Shown here: positions 20,429 to 28,953 of the stretch, one piece after another | How positions within the stretch are numbered: position 1 is the first letter of the stretch | How the letters are laid out: every line of letters starts with the position of its first letter | Assembly: GCA_004000035.1 (NCBI GenBank) | Contig: RJAE01000001.1 | Coordinates: forward strand, 186,001 to 250,000 | DNA length: 64,000 bases | Direction: 5' to 3' | Source of the DNA: Arthrobacter sulfonylureivorans | GTDB lineage: Bacteria > Actinomycetota > Actinomycetes > Actinomycetales > Micrococcaceae | Position numbers and translations under genes: made by a program | Notes under the pieces: generated by a model | Seen by the model: only the letters and a program-made list of their open reading frames with translations | What the model was told of the DNA's origin: nothing | Database searches by the model: none

Positions 20429-21415
20429 GTGGACATTCAGAGCTCTGTGATCTTGGCGGTCATCGTTGGGCTGTGGTTTGTCTGGGTAGGACCGTACCTG
20501 CTCCGCGGAGGATTCCGTCCCGCGATGGCTGAACCGGCGCCGGGGCACGCAGCAGCACCACTAGTTTCAATACCCGCAACCGCCTCCAGCGGCAACCAGG
20601 GGATCATCATGGAATACAACGCACAGCCGGCACCGTCGACGTCGTCGCCCGTGCTGCAGCCCTCCTCCCAGCAGCCCTCCCGGCAGGCCGCCGGGCAGCC
20701 GGAGTTTCGGATCCGCTATGGCCGGACCGCGCTGGCACTGACCGGAGCCGTGGCCCTGGTGGTTTTCGTCGCCGGCGGTGCGCTTGCGCTGGCCGGCGTG
20801 GTTGCGGGCCAGGTCCCTGGTTTCGCGCTGCTGGCGACTTTCGCCGTCGTCGTGATCTTGCGCTCCTTGGCAATCCGCGATCGCAGGAACCGTGCGGCGG
20901 CCCGCGCGAACCGGGCGGCCCGCACAGCGTCGACATCCCAGGCCACCGGCATGAGGACTCCCGCCCGGCCCACCCAACTCTTTGATGGGGCCGCCGCTGA
21001 GGCCCAGCCGGCACCGGAAGCCGCACCGGCCGCGCCCGCTCCGCTGACGGCCGCCGAACTGCGTGGGCAAGCATTGAAGGTTGCCGCAGAGGCCGGGGAT
21101 ACTGCTGCCCCGTCCCGGCCGTCCGGGGCCCCATGGCAGCCCGTGGACGTACCCAAACCGACGTACGTTGCCGCCGCCAAGGCCAATCGTCCGGCTCCCG
21201 CTCCGCTGCCGGCTTCCGAGGTCAAGAAGCCGCAGGTCAAGACGTCGATCAAGCAGACTGCCGCGCAGCGGACCGAAGAAGCCGCGGCGCAGCGGTCTGC
21301 GGAGGCTGCCGAGCAGCACACCGAGGAGGCCGCTTCGGCGGCCGATGCATCCGGCCAGCCGTCTGCAGCGAACCGGCTGAACCTGGACGACGTGCTGCAG
21401 CGCCGCAGGGCCTGA
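20429..21415 (+). CDS. Conserved hypothetical membrane protein with Ala/Pro-rich tail
   Basis: The 328-residue product has a first membrane helix at residues 8-25 (LAVIVGLWFVWVGPYLL). A linker leads to a hydrophobic pair around residues 98-145. A long cytoplasmic tail rich in Ala, Pro, Lys and Glu contains repeated QRTEEAA-type segments and ends NRLNLDDVLQRRRA. No catalytic motif is seen. Position after galU and the GNAT gene is shared by related genomes to my knowledge. The GTG at 20429 fits a TACGGT -10 seven bases upstream; a TTG at 20423 is the alternative. A terminator hairpin follows. Confidence 0.8.
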   Translation: MDIQSSVILAVIVGLWFVWVGPYLLRGGFRPAMAEPAPGHAAAPLVSIPATASSGNQGIIMEYNAQPAPSTSSPVLQPSSQQPSRQAAGQPEFRIRYGRTALALTGAVALVVFVAGGALALAGVVAGQVPGFALLATFAVVVILRSLAIRDRRNRAAARANRAARTASTSQATGMRTPARPTQLFDGAAAEAQPAPEAAPAAPAPLTAAELRGQALKVAAEAGDTAAPSRPSGAPWQPVDVPKPTYVAAAKANRPAPAPLPASEVKKPQVKTSIKQTAAQRTEEAAAQRSAEAAEQHTEEAASAADASGQPSAANRLNLDDVLQRRRA

Positions 21416-21431
21416 CCCCTCCCAGACGGTG

Positions 21432-21462
21432 ACTGCGGCCTGCCCTTGGGGCGGGCCGCAGT
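21432..21462 (+). terminator. Hairpin terminator after the galU cluster
   Basis: ACTGCGGCC at 21432-21440 pairs with GGCCGCAGT at 21454-21462, extended inward by TGCCC/GGGCG, with a short TTG loop. It separates the galU cluster from the kinase gene and excludes a start for that gene before about 21465. Confidence 0.65.
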
Positions 21463-21529
21463 GCTCTCTGCTCGGCAATCGGGTCAGCAATACCGAGCGG
21501 TGATGGCCGAGATGGTGTGGAATGGAACT

Positions 21530-22741
21530 ATGGACGCACCGAATCAGGACGTGATGGCCACGGAAACCGCCGGTATCGACCTCTTGGAAAGCTCCGAGAT
21601 GCGCGAGCCGCTGGAACTGGCCGTCGCCACGATTGGAGGCGCCGTCCAGTCCTGGCACCTGGCGAAACTGCAGCACCGCCCGGGCGGCGGCACCACAGGC
21701 ATCTACACGGTGCGGCTTCGCGGGAACGACGGCGGCGATCGGACGGAGTACGTCTGCATCACCACGGCGGCGGTGCCCGAATGCGGCCTGCCGCTGGTGC
21801 GCCTTGACGGTGGAACCGTCCCGTTGACAGCCTGGCTGTACCCGTCCGACCCGGTGCTGGTCGGGTTGCCTGCAGCCTGCGACCCGGCTGCCGTCGGCCG
21901 CAGTGTCTTCGGCGGGGGAGAAGCGGAGCTGCGGATGGTCAGTTACCGGCCGCTGCGCCGTGCCGTCCTGGAGGCCGTGCAGGGCGGCCGCAAGGTCTTT
22001 CTCAAGGTGGTCCGCCCGGACCGGGCGGACCAACTGCTTCGCCGGCACCGCTTGCTGACCGACGCGGGTTTGCCTGCACCTGTTGCCACCTCCGGCCCGG
22101 CCGACGGCGTGGTGGTGCTGACGGAGGCGGAGGGAACCCACTTGGCCCGGGCCATCATGAACGACGGCGCCGCGGCGCTCGCGCCGGAGACCCTCCTGGA
22201 CCTGCTGAACGCCCTCCCGCCCGGCGTGCTGGAACTCTCCCGGCGTCCGGCCTGGGCGGAGCGCGCCTCCGACTATGCCAAGGCGGCGGCCGCGGTGCTT
22301 CCCGACGAGCAGGACCGGATATTCGCCCTGGCCGGCCGGGTGGAAGAGCTGCTGGCCACCACGGATTCCGGTCCGGTGGTCCCCTCGCACGGGGACTTCT
22401 ACGAAGCTAACCTGCTGGTGGACGGTGGGCGGATCACCGGACTCATGGACGTGGATTCGCTGGGCCCCGGCCATCTGGTGGACGATCTGGCCTGCTTCAT
22501 CGGGCACTTGGCCGTGCTGCCGGCGGTTCACGCCGGCTACGTGCATGTGCCGGCAGCCCTGGAGCGGTTCACTGCGGTGTTCGATGCCGTGGTGGACCCC
22601 GCGGGGCTGCGCGGCCGGGCCGCCGGCGTGGCACTGTCGCTGGTGGCCGGGGCCAAGACGGCCGGCGAGGGGGACGGGTGGCAGCAGGATGCCCTGCAGC
22701 GGCTCGCCATCGCCGAGGGGCTGGCCGCCGACGCAGTCTGA
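21530..22741 (+). CDS. Aminoglycoside phosphotransferase-fold kinase
   Basis: The product of about 403 residues has the catalytic loop SHGDFYEANLLVDGG near residue 286, with Asp and Asn of HGDxxxxN, and the metal-binding MDVDSLGPGHLVDDLA. These are the hallmarks of APH/choline-kinase folds. The N-terminal lobe is less conserved, though KVFLKVVRPDRADQLLRRH gives a candidate ATP lysine. The substrate is unknown; sugar or small-molecule kinases share this fold and resistance need not be implied. The ATG at 21530 has GGAATGGAAC upstream; ATG 21503 is the other candidate. The gene converges on the response regulator with 11 bases between stops. Confidence 0.85.
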   Translation: MDAPNQDVMATETAGIDLLESSEMREPLELAVATIGGAVQSWHLAKLQHRPGGGTTGIYTVRLRGNDGGDRTEYVCITTAAVPECGLPLVRLDGGTVPLTAWLYPSDPVLVGLPAACDPAAVGRSVFGGGEAELRMVSYRPLRRAVLEAVQGGRKVFLKVVRPDRADQLLRRHRLLTDAGLPAPVATSGPADGVVVLTEAEGTHLARAIMNDGAAALAPETLLDLLNALPPGVLELSRRPAWAERASDYAKAAAAVLPDEQDRIFALAGRVEELLATTDSGPVVPSHGDFYEANLLVDGGRITGLMDVDSLGPGHLVDDLACFIGHLAVLPAVHAGYVHVPAALERFTAVFDAVVDPAGLRGRAAGVALSLVAGAKTAGEGDGWQQDALQRLAIAEGLAADAV

Positions 22742-22752
22742 GGCCGGAGGCC

Positions 22753-23421
22753 CTAGGCGTCCGGCACCAGCCGGTAGCCCATGCCTCGGACGGTGGCGAA
22801 CTTCTCCGCCCCCAGCTTGTTCCGCAGGTAGCGGACGTAAACGTCCACCACGTTGGACCCTGGATCGAAGTCATATCCCCAAACCCGCGAGAGCAACTGC
22901 TCGCGGCTCAGGACCTGCCCCGGGTTGCGCAGGAAGGCCTCGGCGAGGGCAAACTCCCGCGCCGAGAGGTCCACGTCCCGATCGCCCACGCTGGCGCGTC
23001 GGGTCCGCAGGTCCAGGCTCAGTGAGCCGCTGCTCAGGCTGGCCAGGTCCGCCGGCTGCGCCTCGGAACGCAGCCGCAGCCGCACTCGGGCCAGCAGCTC
23101 TTCGAACCGGAACGGCTTGGACATGTAGTCGTTCGCCCCGTTCTCCAGCCCGGCAACGGTGTCATCCACCGAACTGCGGGCGGTGAGGATGATGACCGGA
23201 GTATCGTTCCGGCCATCGCGCAGGCGGCGCAGTACGGTAAACCCGTCCTGGTCCGGCAGCCCAAGGTCGAGGATGACCAGTTCGAAGTCGCCGGTCATGG
23301 CCAGATGGTAGCCTTCCCGGCCGGTGCCGACCACTGTGGGCACATAACCGGCCGCCTTCAACCCCTTGGCGACGAAGGAGCTAATCCTGTCCTCGTCCTC
23401 GATGATCAGAATCTGGCCCAC
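22753..23421 (-). CDS. OmpR-family response regulator
   Basis: This 222-residue DNA-binding regulator has a receiver domain with the acidic pocket near residues 8-11 (EDED), the phosphoacceptor Asp52 in VILDLGLPD, and the Lys of MSKPF near residue 102. A winged-helix C-terminal domain follows (GYDFDPGSNVVDVYVRYLRNKLG, then VRGMGYRL). Its GTG start at 23421 lies 16 bases inside the kinase gene, so translation is coupled and the kinase is its partner. Target genes are not identifiable from the window. Confidence 0.96.
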   Translation of the reverse strand: MGQILIIEDEDRISSFVAKGLKAAGYVPTVVGTGREGYHLAMTGDFELVILDLGLPDQDGFTVLRRLRDGRNDTPVIILTARSSVDDTVAGLENGANDYMSKPFRFEELLARVRLRLRSEAQPADLASLSSGSLSLDLRTRRASVGDRDVDLSAREFALAEAFLRNPGQVLSREQLLSRVWGYDFDPGSNVVDVYVRYLRNKLGAEKFATVRGMGYRLVPDA

Positions 23422-24866
23422 GCTGTTAACTCCTTGTCCTCGGCCGCGTCCGGCCGCCCGGTGATCACGATAGTGAAGGTGGAACCGGTGCCCGGCGCGG
23501 AGGCCAGTTCCACGGTGCCGCCGTGCCCTGCTGCGATGGCGCTGACGATGGTGAGCCCCAGGCCGGAACCTTCGGCCCGCGTCCCGTTGCTGCCGCGAGT
23601 GAAGCGGTCAAAAATCCGGCTTTGGTCCTCAGGGAGGATGCCCGTTCCCTCGTCCCTGACCCACAGCCGCAGTTCATCGCCGCGCACGGCAGACCCGATG
23701 GCCACAGTGGACCCGGGCTCGGAGAACTTAGCGGCGTTGGCCACTAACTGGAGCCACGCCTGGGTGATCCTCCGGTAGTCGAGCGGCCAGCGGACTTCGG
23801 CTCGGGCATCGACCATCCACCGGCGCTCGCCCAGCGCCCGTGCCTTGTCCAGCACGTCGTCGGTCAATTGGCCGACTTCCACCCCGTCCACGCTGACGAA
23901 GCCAGGACGTTCGGCCTTGGCCAGCAAGACCAGATCGTCAACCAGTAAGCGCATCCGGTCCAGTTCGTCCAGGGCGATCCCGCGAACCGATTCCACGTCC
24001 GCCGGGTCGTGCGAGTCCTGCAGCTCCAGATGGCCCTGCAGGATGGTGATGGGGGTTCGCAGTTCGTGCCCGACGTCGTCGAGCAGTTGACGCTGGGCCG
24101 TCATCGAAGCTTCCAGCCGGTCGAGCATGTCGTTGAAGGTGCGGGTCAACTCGGAAATGTCGTCGTTTCCGCCGACCGGAATCCGCTGGGTCAGGTCAGC
24201 GTCGGTGATCTGCTGGGCGGTTTCGCGCACCAACCGGACCGGCGCGAGCAGCCGGCCGGCCAGAAGCCAGCCCACCCCGCCGATCAGTACCAAGGAACCG
24301 AAGCCGATCAGCGCGTAGGTCAGGAAGATGTCCCCCAACTGCCGCAGTTCGGCCTCATAGTCGTAGGCCAGGACAAAGGTGCTGTGGGCAGGGTCGGAGG
24401 ACAGCTGAACCGGCACCGTGACCACCCGGTAGACGGTCAGGGGCGTCTGCATTGTTGCCAGCGTGACCCGGTCGGAAGCGGCTGCCTCCGAGCCCAGGCG
24501 GGCCACCAGTTCGGCATCCTGCTCGAGCCGTAGCTGGACGGAGGGGCTCGCCGTGTAGGTCACCTGCCCGTCCACCAGGCCGAGCATGCCTTCGTTGGCC
24601 GCGGGCAGGGTCCGTTGCATCGCCAGAAACACCAATCGGCTGGCTTGGGTGAAGGGTTCCCCGGTTTCCGGGTCGATGCCTGTTTCCGCCAACGTCTTGA
24701 ACTCGGTCACGCTGCGCTGCAGCGAATCGTCGATGCGCTGGGCAATATGGGTCCGCTGCAAGGCGAAGGCGACCGATCCGGCAACCAGCAGGCCCAGGGC
24801 GGAGAGGGCGAGCACGGCAGCCAGTATCCGGACACGGACCGAAAGCCCGCCCGAGGGACTATCCAC
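23406..24866 (-). CDS. Sensor histidine kinase
   Basis: This 486-residue membrane kinase has a first membrane helix around residues 14-35, an external sensor of about 145 residues, and a second helix near 182-205. The HAMP segment (APVRLVRETAQQITDADLTQRIPV) precedes the DHp box DDVGHELRTPIT with phospho-His near residue 267. The ATPase core shows LVANAAKFS (N box), VRDEGTGI (G1) and GSGLGLTIV (G2). It overlaps the response regulator by 16 bases. The GTG at 24866 lacks a strong Shine-Dalgarno sequence. The stimulus is unknown; the gene upstream encodes an exported Asp-tailed protein, which may belong to the sensing unit (inference). Confidence 0.96.
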   Translation of the reverse strand: MDSPSGGLSVRVRILAAVLALSALGLLVAGSVAFALQRTHIAQRIDDSLQRSVTEFKTLAETGIDPETGEPFTQASRLVFLAMQRTLPAANEGMLGLVDGQVTYTASPSVQLRLEQDAELVARLGSEAAASDRVTLATMQTPLTVYRVVTVPVQLSSDPAHSTFVLAYDYEAELRQLGDIFLTYALIGFGSLVLIGGVGWLLAGRLLAPVRLVRETAQQITDADLTQRIPVGGNDDISELTRTFNDMLDRLEASMTAQRQLLDDVGHELRTPITILQGHLELQDSHDPADVESVRGIALDELDRMRLLVDDLVLLAKAERPGFVSVDGVEVGQLTDDVLDKARALGERRWMVDARAEVRWPLDYRRITQAWLQLVANAAKFSEPGSTVAIGSAVRGDELRLWVRDEGTGILPEDQSRIFDRFTRGSNGTRAEGSGLGLTIVSAIAAGHGGTVELASAPGTGSTFTIVITGRPDAAEDKELTAWARF

Positions 24867-24946
24867 GGCCGCCGGACGGGGCGCCGCCGCAAAGGTTCCG
24901 GGACCAGTTCTGCAGGCGGGTCGCTGCAGCCGGACCTGTTCCGGAA

Positions 24947-25300
24947 TTAGTCATCGTCCCCGCCGTCGTCATCCCCATCATCATCCCAATCGTCATCGTC
25001 GTCATCGTAGTCCTGCGGTGGGGCAGGCTGGACCGGAACCGGCTTGGTCTCTTCTCCCGGCGGCCGTTCGGATGGAGTTGGCGACGGCTTGGGGGTGGAA
25101 GCCGGCGACGGCGGTTCGCTTGCCGCCGGGGCCGGGGTTTCGGCCGGACCGGGCGATCCGGACTGCGTGACGCTGATCGACGGGCCCAGATCAGTGGTGC
25201 CCGGATCACGCATCGCGGCGGCCAGCGCAGCGCCGCCGGCGCCCAGCCCGAGCAGCACGGCCAGCGTGATCAAAACGGTGCGGATGGCTACACGAGGCAT
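24947..25300 (-). CDS. Small exported protein with aspartate-rich tail
   Basis: The 117-residue product starts PRVAIRTVLITLAVLLGLGAGG, a signal anchor. A Pro/Ser/Thr-rich linker follows, and the tail of about 20 residues is mostly aspartate (QDYDDDDDDWDDDGDDD and onward). Such tails can bind divalent cations, but no family is recognised. It is 80 bases upstream of, and co-oriented with, the histidine kinase, so it may be the first gene of that operon. The ATG at 25300 has GATACT six bases upstream; an ATG at 25315 adds five residues. Confidence 0.7.
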   Translation of the reverse strand: MPRVAIRTVLITLAVLLGLGAGGAALAAAMRDPGTTDLGPSISVTQSGSPGPAETPAPAASEPPSPASTPKPSPTPSERPPGEETKPVPVQPAPPQDYDDDDDDWDDDGDDDGGDDD

Positions 25301-25409
25301 GGCATCAGTATCCATGGCGCAGATGAGACCAAGATGAGAGCCTCGCCCGAAGCCCCGGTGGTGCCTTGCTGCGGGAGTGGGCCGGATGCTCGGCGGGAGC
25401 GGGCCTCCG

Positions 25410-27131
25410 TCAGTCGGTGCCGTCGGCCGCGGCGTCCGCGGCGCGCCGCGCAATGTCCGCTTCCACCGTCCTGCCCAGGTCATCGAGGGCAGAGGCCAGC
25501 CCCAGATAGGCAGCCACCCGGAGCGTGCGGCCGACGTCGGGCTCCTGCAGCACCAGTTTGAACATCGGCACGGCGTCGTCGGCCCGGCCCATCTCCGCCA
25601 GGACGTGTGCGGCGAACAATTCGGAATTGCCGGCCGAGGCGGCGTCATCCGCGGCCGAGTAGAGGTCGGCTGCGTGCAGTGCGGCCGAGATCGCCGCGGT
25701 GCCGTCCTCCAGCGCCCACAGTCCCCGGGCCCGTGTGTCGCTGTAGTCCGCCTCGTACCAGTGTGCACCGTACTCCCGGGCCAGGCTGATCGCCTCGTCC
25801 AGGGCGGTCAGGCCGTTCGTGTCGCCGGCCTCGCACAAGGCGTGGCCGAGTGCGTGCAGCGCCTGCGGCAGCGCGGCGTCGTCGTCCTCGGCCTTGCGGG
25901 CGGCGGCTACCGCCGCTTCAAAGCAGACCAACGCGTCCTTGTCGCGGTCCTCCCGGGAGAGCAGCGTGCCGGTCGCCAGCAGGCCGCGGGCCGCCTCGCC
26001 GAACTCACCGCCGTGGCTGAATTCGGCCACCGCGCGGCGCCAACAGTCCAGCGCCTCGGGAGTGCGGCCGGCGTGCCGGTGGGCATGGCCCATGCTCATC
26101 AGGGCGCGGGCCACCTGCGGGTGTGGCGCCTTGGTCTGCTCCAACCGCTGCAGCAGCTTGGCCAGCACCTCGCCGGCGAGTTCATATTCCTCGGCCTCCA
26201 GCAGTTGGTTTCCCAAGGCCAGACGCAGGGTCAGTTCTTCTTGGACTTCTCCGCGTTCAGCTTGCGCCACGGCCGCCTGCCAGGCCAGCACGGAATCTTC
26301 ATAGTCGCCCATCCCCGCACACAGCCGCGCCAGCACCACGGCCGCGCTGATGGCGCCCTTGCGCACGCCGGCCGCAGCGTAGAGTTCCAGCGCCGTCAGC
26401 GCTTCCTCCAGCCCGGCCGCGCCTTCGCCGCCGGCGGCATTGGCCTTCAGCAGCCACATGCTGGCAGTGGTGGCACGGTTTCCGGGCAAGGCCAGCATCC
26501 GTTCGGCGGCCGCCGTGGCCCGTTCCGGCTGGTCGGCCTGCAGGTACGTATTGGCCAGATACATCAGCGCACCGGACAAGCTGTCGGTCCGGCCGGCACG
26601 TTCGTAGCCGGCCACCGCCTCTTCCAGCAGGGCGATCGCCCGCTTCGCCTCGCCCCGCTGGGATCGGACGACGGCGATGGCTAACTGGACGTCCGAGGTC
26701 ACCGACGCCGGGGAATGGGTATCCAGCAGGCGGGCCAGTTCGGCCTCCAGCAGCGGCAGGTCGTGGTCGCCGGCCTCGCGGAACAGGACGATTCCCAGCC
26801 GTTCGCCCGCCGCAGCCTCTGCCGCCAGCCCGTTGCGGCGGAGCAGGGCTATCCGCGCCTGGAGGTACTCAAGGGCTTGCCTCTCGTCTCCGGCCAGTTG
26901 GTCGAGCGCAATCAGCACCGAGTACAAGCCCAGCCGGACGTCCAGATCGGCGTCGGAGGACCGGGCCAGTCCGGCCTCTGCCAACGCACGGGCGTTGGCA
27001 TGGTTCTCCGCATAGGCGGCCTCATAGGCGCGGTCCAAACAGTCCCGGGCGGCAGCAGGGAACCGTGAGGGATCGGGCCCGGCGTTCTCCAGGACGGCAC
27101 GCAATCGGTCGGCGATCAGGCCGCGAGGCAT
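25410..27131 (-). CDS. TPR-repeat protein
   Basis: The product of about 573 residues is almost wholly alpha-helical tetratricopeptide repeats. Recurrent motifs such as ALEYLQARIALLRRNG, AISAALHAADLYSAADD and ALDCWRRAVAEF recur at about 35-40-residue spacing through the chain. TPRs usually scaffold protein complexes; there is no enzymatic or DNA-binding domain. I used the ATG at 27131 (MPRGLIADRLRAVL). A longer version from 27200 is possible because neither start has a clear ribosome-binding site. It is divergent from the ArsR gene, whose operator lies in between. Confidence 0.8.
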   Translation of the reverse strand: MPRGLIADRLRAVLENAGPDPSRFPAAARDCLDRAYEAAYAENHANARALAEAGLARSSDADLDVRLGLYSVLIALDQLAGDERQALEYLQARIALLRRNGLAAEAAAGERLGIVLFREAGDHDLPLLEAELARLLDTHSPASVTSDVQLAIAVVRSQRGEAKRAIALLEEAVAGYERAGRTDSLSGALMYLANTYLQADQPERATAAAERMLALPGNRATTASMWLLKANAAGGEGAAGLEEALTALELYAAAGVRKGAISAAVVLARLCAGMGDYEDSVLAWQAAVAQAERGEVQEELTLRLALGNQLLEAEEYELAGEVLAKLLQRLEQTKAPHPQVARALMSMGHAHRHAGRTPEALDCWRRAVAEFSHGGEFGEAARGLLATGTLLSREDRDKDALVCFEAAVAAARKAEDDDAALPQALHALGHALCEAGDTNGLTALDEAISLAREYGAHWYEADYSDTRARGLWALEDGTAAISAALHAADLYSAADDAASAGNSELFAAHVLAEMGRADDAVPMFKLVLQEPDVGRTLRVAAYLGLASALDDLGRTVEADIARRAADAAADGTD

Positions 27132-27333
27132 GGTGGCCGCGGACTCAGGCACGGCCGCCCCGCTTCCGCAGCGCTGTGCCGTGGAACCTCGTTGCCGCAT
27201 TGCCCATGGTCTCAGTTCTAGCTGCCAACTGAGGTCCGCGCAATGCCCTTCTGAGTGCCCCGCAGAGGGGCGGCGGCGATGGTCATCGGCAGGCTGCATT
27301 GCGGGATACAAACAAGTCATTGCAAAGAACTGC

Positions 27334-27362
27334 TTGCAAAGAAGTCTTTGCATGTCTAGGAT
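27334..27362 (+). promoter_or_regulatory. ArsR promoter with overlapping palindromic operator
   Basis: TTGCAA at 27334-27339 and TAGGAT at 27357-27362 are 17 bases apart, a good promoter. The spacer contains the perfect inverted repeat TGCAAAGA-AG-TCTTTGCA at 27335-27352, and a third TTGCAAAGAA half-site lies at 27320-27329. The placement predicts autorepression by the ArsR protein encoded next. Confidence 0.75.
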
Positions 27363-27369
27363 TGTGCTC

Positions 27370-28035
27370 ATGGAACAGCACCAAACGCAGGAAGCCATCC
27401 CGTCCCCGACGGGCGAGCACGGCAATGACCGTCGGGTGGATGTGGTGTCCTTGAAGGCACTGGCCCACCCGCTGCGGATCCAGCTGCTCAATACGTTGTC
27501 CCAATACGGCCCGCAGACCGCCAGCGGACTCGCGGAACGTCTGGGGGAGTCCAGCGGTGCCACCAGTTATCACTTGCGCCAACTGGCCAAGCATGACTTC
27601 GTCCGCGAGGTCGAAGGCCGGGGAACGGCCCGCGAACGCTGGTGGCGGCGCACCCCCGGCAGCTTGACCATCAGCGCCGGTGAACTGGCCGGCAGCCCGG
27701 CGACCAGGGAGGCGGCCCGCCTGGTCACGCGGGAATTCGAGCGCAGCCGGGCGGACCTGCTGGCCGACTTCATGGCCCACGGGAGCGAGCTGGTGCCGGA
27801 AGAATGGCTGGATGCGTCGGTGGTCAGCACGATCAACGTCCGGCTGACCCGTGAACAGCTCGCCGAAATCGCCGAACAAGCATCTGATTACGTCCGCAAA
27901 CTGGCGGCGCCCTATCTGGACCAGAATGCGGAGAGCACCGAAGGCGTCCGCCCGGTACAGCTCCACCTCAACGCTTTTCCGATCATCGACGTCCGCTCGG
28001 ACCGGACGCCCCCACCCACCGAGAGCCCATCATGA
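27370..28035 (+). CDS. ArsR-family winged-helix regulator (helix_turn_helix_5 type)
   Basis: The 221-residue product has an N-terminal winged helix: VSLKALAHPLRIQLLNTLSQYGPQTASGLAERLGESSGATSYHLRQLAKHDFV, written here in separable parts LKALAHPLRIQLL, ASGLAERL and ATSYHLRQL. A C-terminal domain of about 120 residues follows. No metal-binding cysteine motif is seen, so it probably senses a small molecule or drug rather than arsenite. The ATG at 27370 fits TAGGAT seven bases upstream. The stop codon overlaps the start of the next small gene (ATGA). Confidence 0.9.
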   Translation: MEQHQTQEAIPSPTGEHGNDRRVDVVSLKALAHPLRIQLLNTLSQYGPQTASGLAERLGESSGATSYHLRQLAKHDFVREVEGRGTARERWWRRTPGSLTISAGELAGSPATREAARLVTREFERSRADLLADFMAHGSELVPEEWLDASVVSTINVRLTREQLAEIAEQASDYVRKLAAPYLDQNAESTEGVRPVQLHLNAFPIIDVRSDRTPPPTESPS

Positions 28036-28286
28036 CTACCGTTCCCAGCCAGCCGTACCGCCCGCCGTCCTCCGCCGGCTTCACCATCAGGCCCACGGCT
28101 TTTGAATCGTTCCTGATCCACTCCGGCCGCGCGCTGATGAGGGCCGGAGAACACCGTTCCCGGCGGCAGGCGGCCCTGCGCCGGCCGACGTCCAGCCACG
28201 GTGCTCCTGCCGTGCTGCTGCTGGCCCACGAAACCCTTCGGACCGATGTCCAGGCTGCAGCACACAGCGGTATCCACGCCCGGTAA
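28032..28286 (+). CDS. Small hypothetical protein coupled to ArsR gene
   Basis: This 84-residue basic protein (MTTVPSQPYRPPSSAGFTIR and onward) starts at an ATG that overlaps the ArsR stop by four bases, which suggests translational coupling and a shared promoter. There is no membrane segment or known domain; a central Arg-rich helix (RALMRAGEHRSRRQAALRR) may bind nucleic acid, but this is speculation. The overlap is the main evidence that it is real. Confidence 0.6.
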   Translation: MTTVPSQPYRPPSSAGFTIRPTAFESFLIHSGRALMRAGEHRSRRQAALRRPTSSHGAPAVLLLAHETLRTDVQAAAHSGIHAR

Positions 28287-28302
28287 TGCCAGCCCGCCGC
28301 CC

Positions 28303-28308
28303 TACACT
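28303..28308 (+). promoter_or_regulatory. -10 element of leaderless NUDIX gene promoter
   Basis: TACACT is followed by six bases (AAAGGG) and the ATG. The AAAGGG touches the ATG and is too close to act as a ribosome-binding site, so a leaderless mRNA is favoured. Confidence 0.65.
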
Positions 28309-28314
28309 AAAGGG

Positions 28315-28770
28315 ATGGAATTCGATACGCGGGTTGCCGCCTACGGCGTGATCGTCGCCGACGGCGCCGTGCTGCTGGCCCGCTGGACCGGCGCCGGCTG
28401 GCCCCGTTGGACGCTGCCCGGCGGCGGCCTGGAATATGGAGAAGACGCCGAGACCGGCGCTGTCCGGGAGATCCGGGAGGAGACGGGCTATTCAGCCGAG
28501 CTCCAGGGACTGCTGGGCGTGGACAGCAAACACATCCCGGCTGGGAAGCGGCTGCACGGGAACCGCCCACTGCACGCCTTCCGCGTCATCTACGCAGCCA
28601 GCGTCATCGACGGTGAACTCAAGGACGAGGCCGACGGGTCCACCGACCTGGCGCGGTGGATTCCGCTCCACCGGGTCCCGTCGCTGGACCGCGTCGACCT
28701 GGTGGATCTGGGGCTTCGGCTGCTCTTTCCGGACGGTGTGCCGGCTGGCCATTCCGCAACCGGCCGCTGA
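28315..28770 (+). CDS. NUDIX hydrolase
   Basis: This 151-residue enzyme should hydrolyse a nucleoside-diphosphate-linked compound. The Nudix box is complete: GGGLEYGEDAETGAVREIREETGY reads in parts as GGLEYGED, AVREIREETGY, matching Gx5Ex7REUxEExGU. An N-terminal VAAYGVIVADGAVLLARW strand precedes it. The substrate cannot be told from sequence. The start at 28315 is set by the -10 spacing; the frame remains open upstream but that part reads unlike a protein. Confidence 0.9.
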   Translation: MEFDTRVAAYGVIVADGAVLLARWTGAGWPRWTLPGGGLEYGEDAETGAVREIREETGYSAELQGLLGVDSKHIPAGKRLHGNRPLHAFRVIYAASVIDGELKDEADGSTDLARWIPLHRVPSLDRVDLVDLGLRLLFPDGVPAGHSATGR

Positions 28771-28834
28771 GCGCTATGCTGGTCCGGTTGCCGGGCCGCG
28801 ATGCCCGCTGGGACTTTTTGAGGAGGTGGATGTG

Positions 28835-28906
28835 ATGACCGTCATTGCCGCAGATGCCGTTGCCATCTCCAGCCCCGCCTCCCACCGCCGCTCCGGCCGC
28901 GGCTAG
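28835..28906 (+). CDS. Candidate 23-residue leader ORF upstream of rsgA
   Basis: ATG at 28835 (or the adjoining GTG at 28832) follows a near-perfect GAGGAGGTGG at about 28819-28828. The peptide begins MTVIAADAVAIS and ends HRRSGRG before a TAG 48 bases ahead of rsgA. A TATGCT -10 with TTCCGC 17 bases upstream lies at 28752-28780. It could be a regulatory leader peptide, but there is no run of one amino acid and no conservation data. Confidence 0.35.
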   Translation: MTVIAADAVAISSPASHRRSGRG

Positions 28907-28953
28907 CAGCCGGAACACCCGGTCCGGAGGCCTCAGTTCCCGAGGTAACCGTC

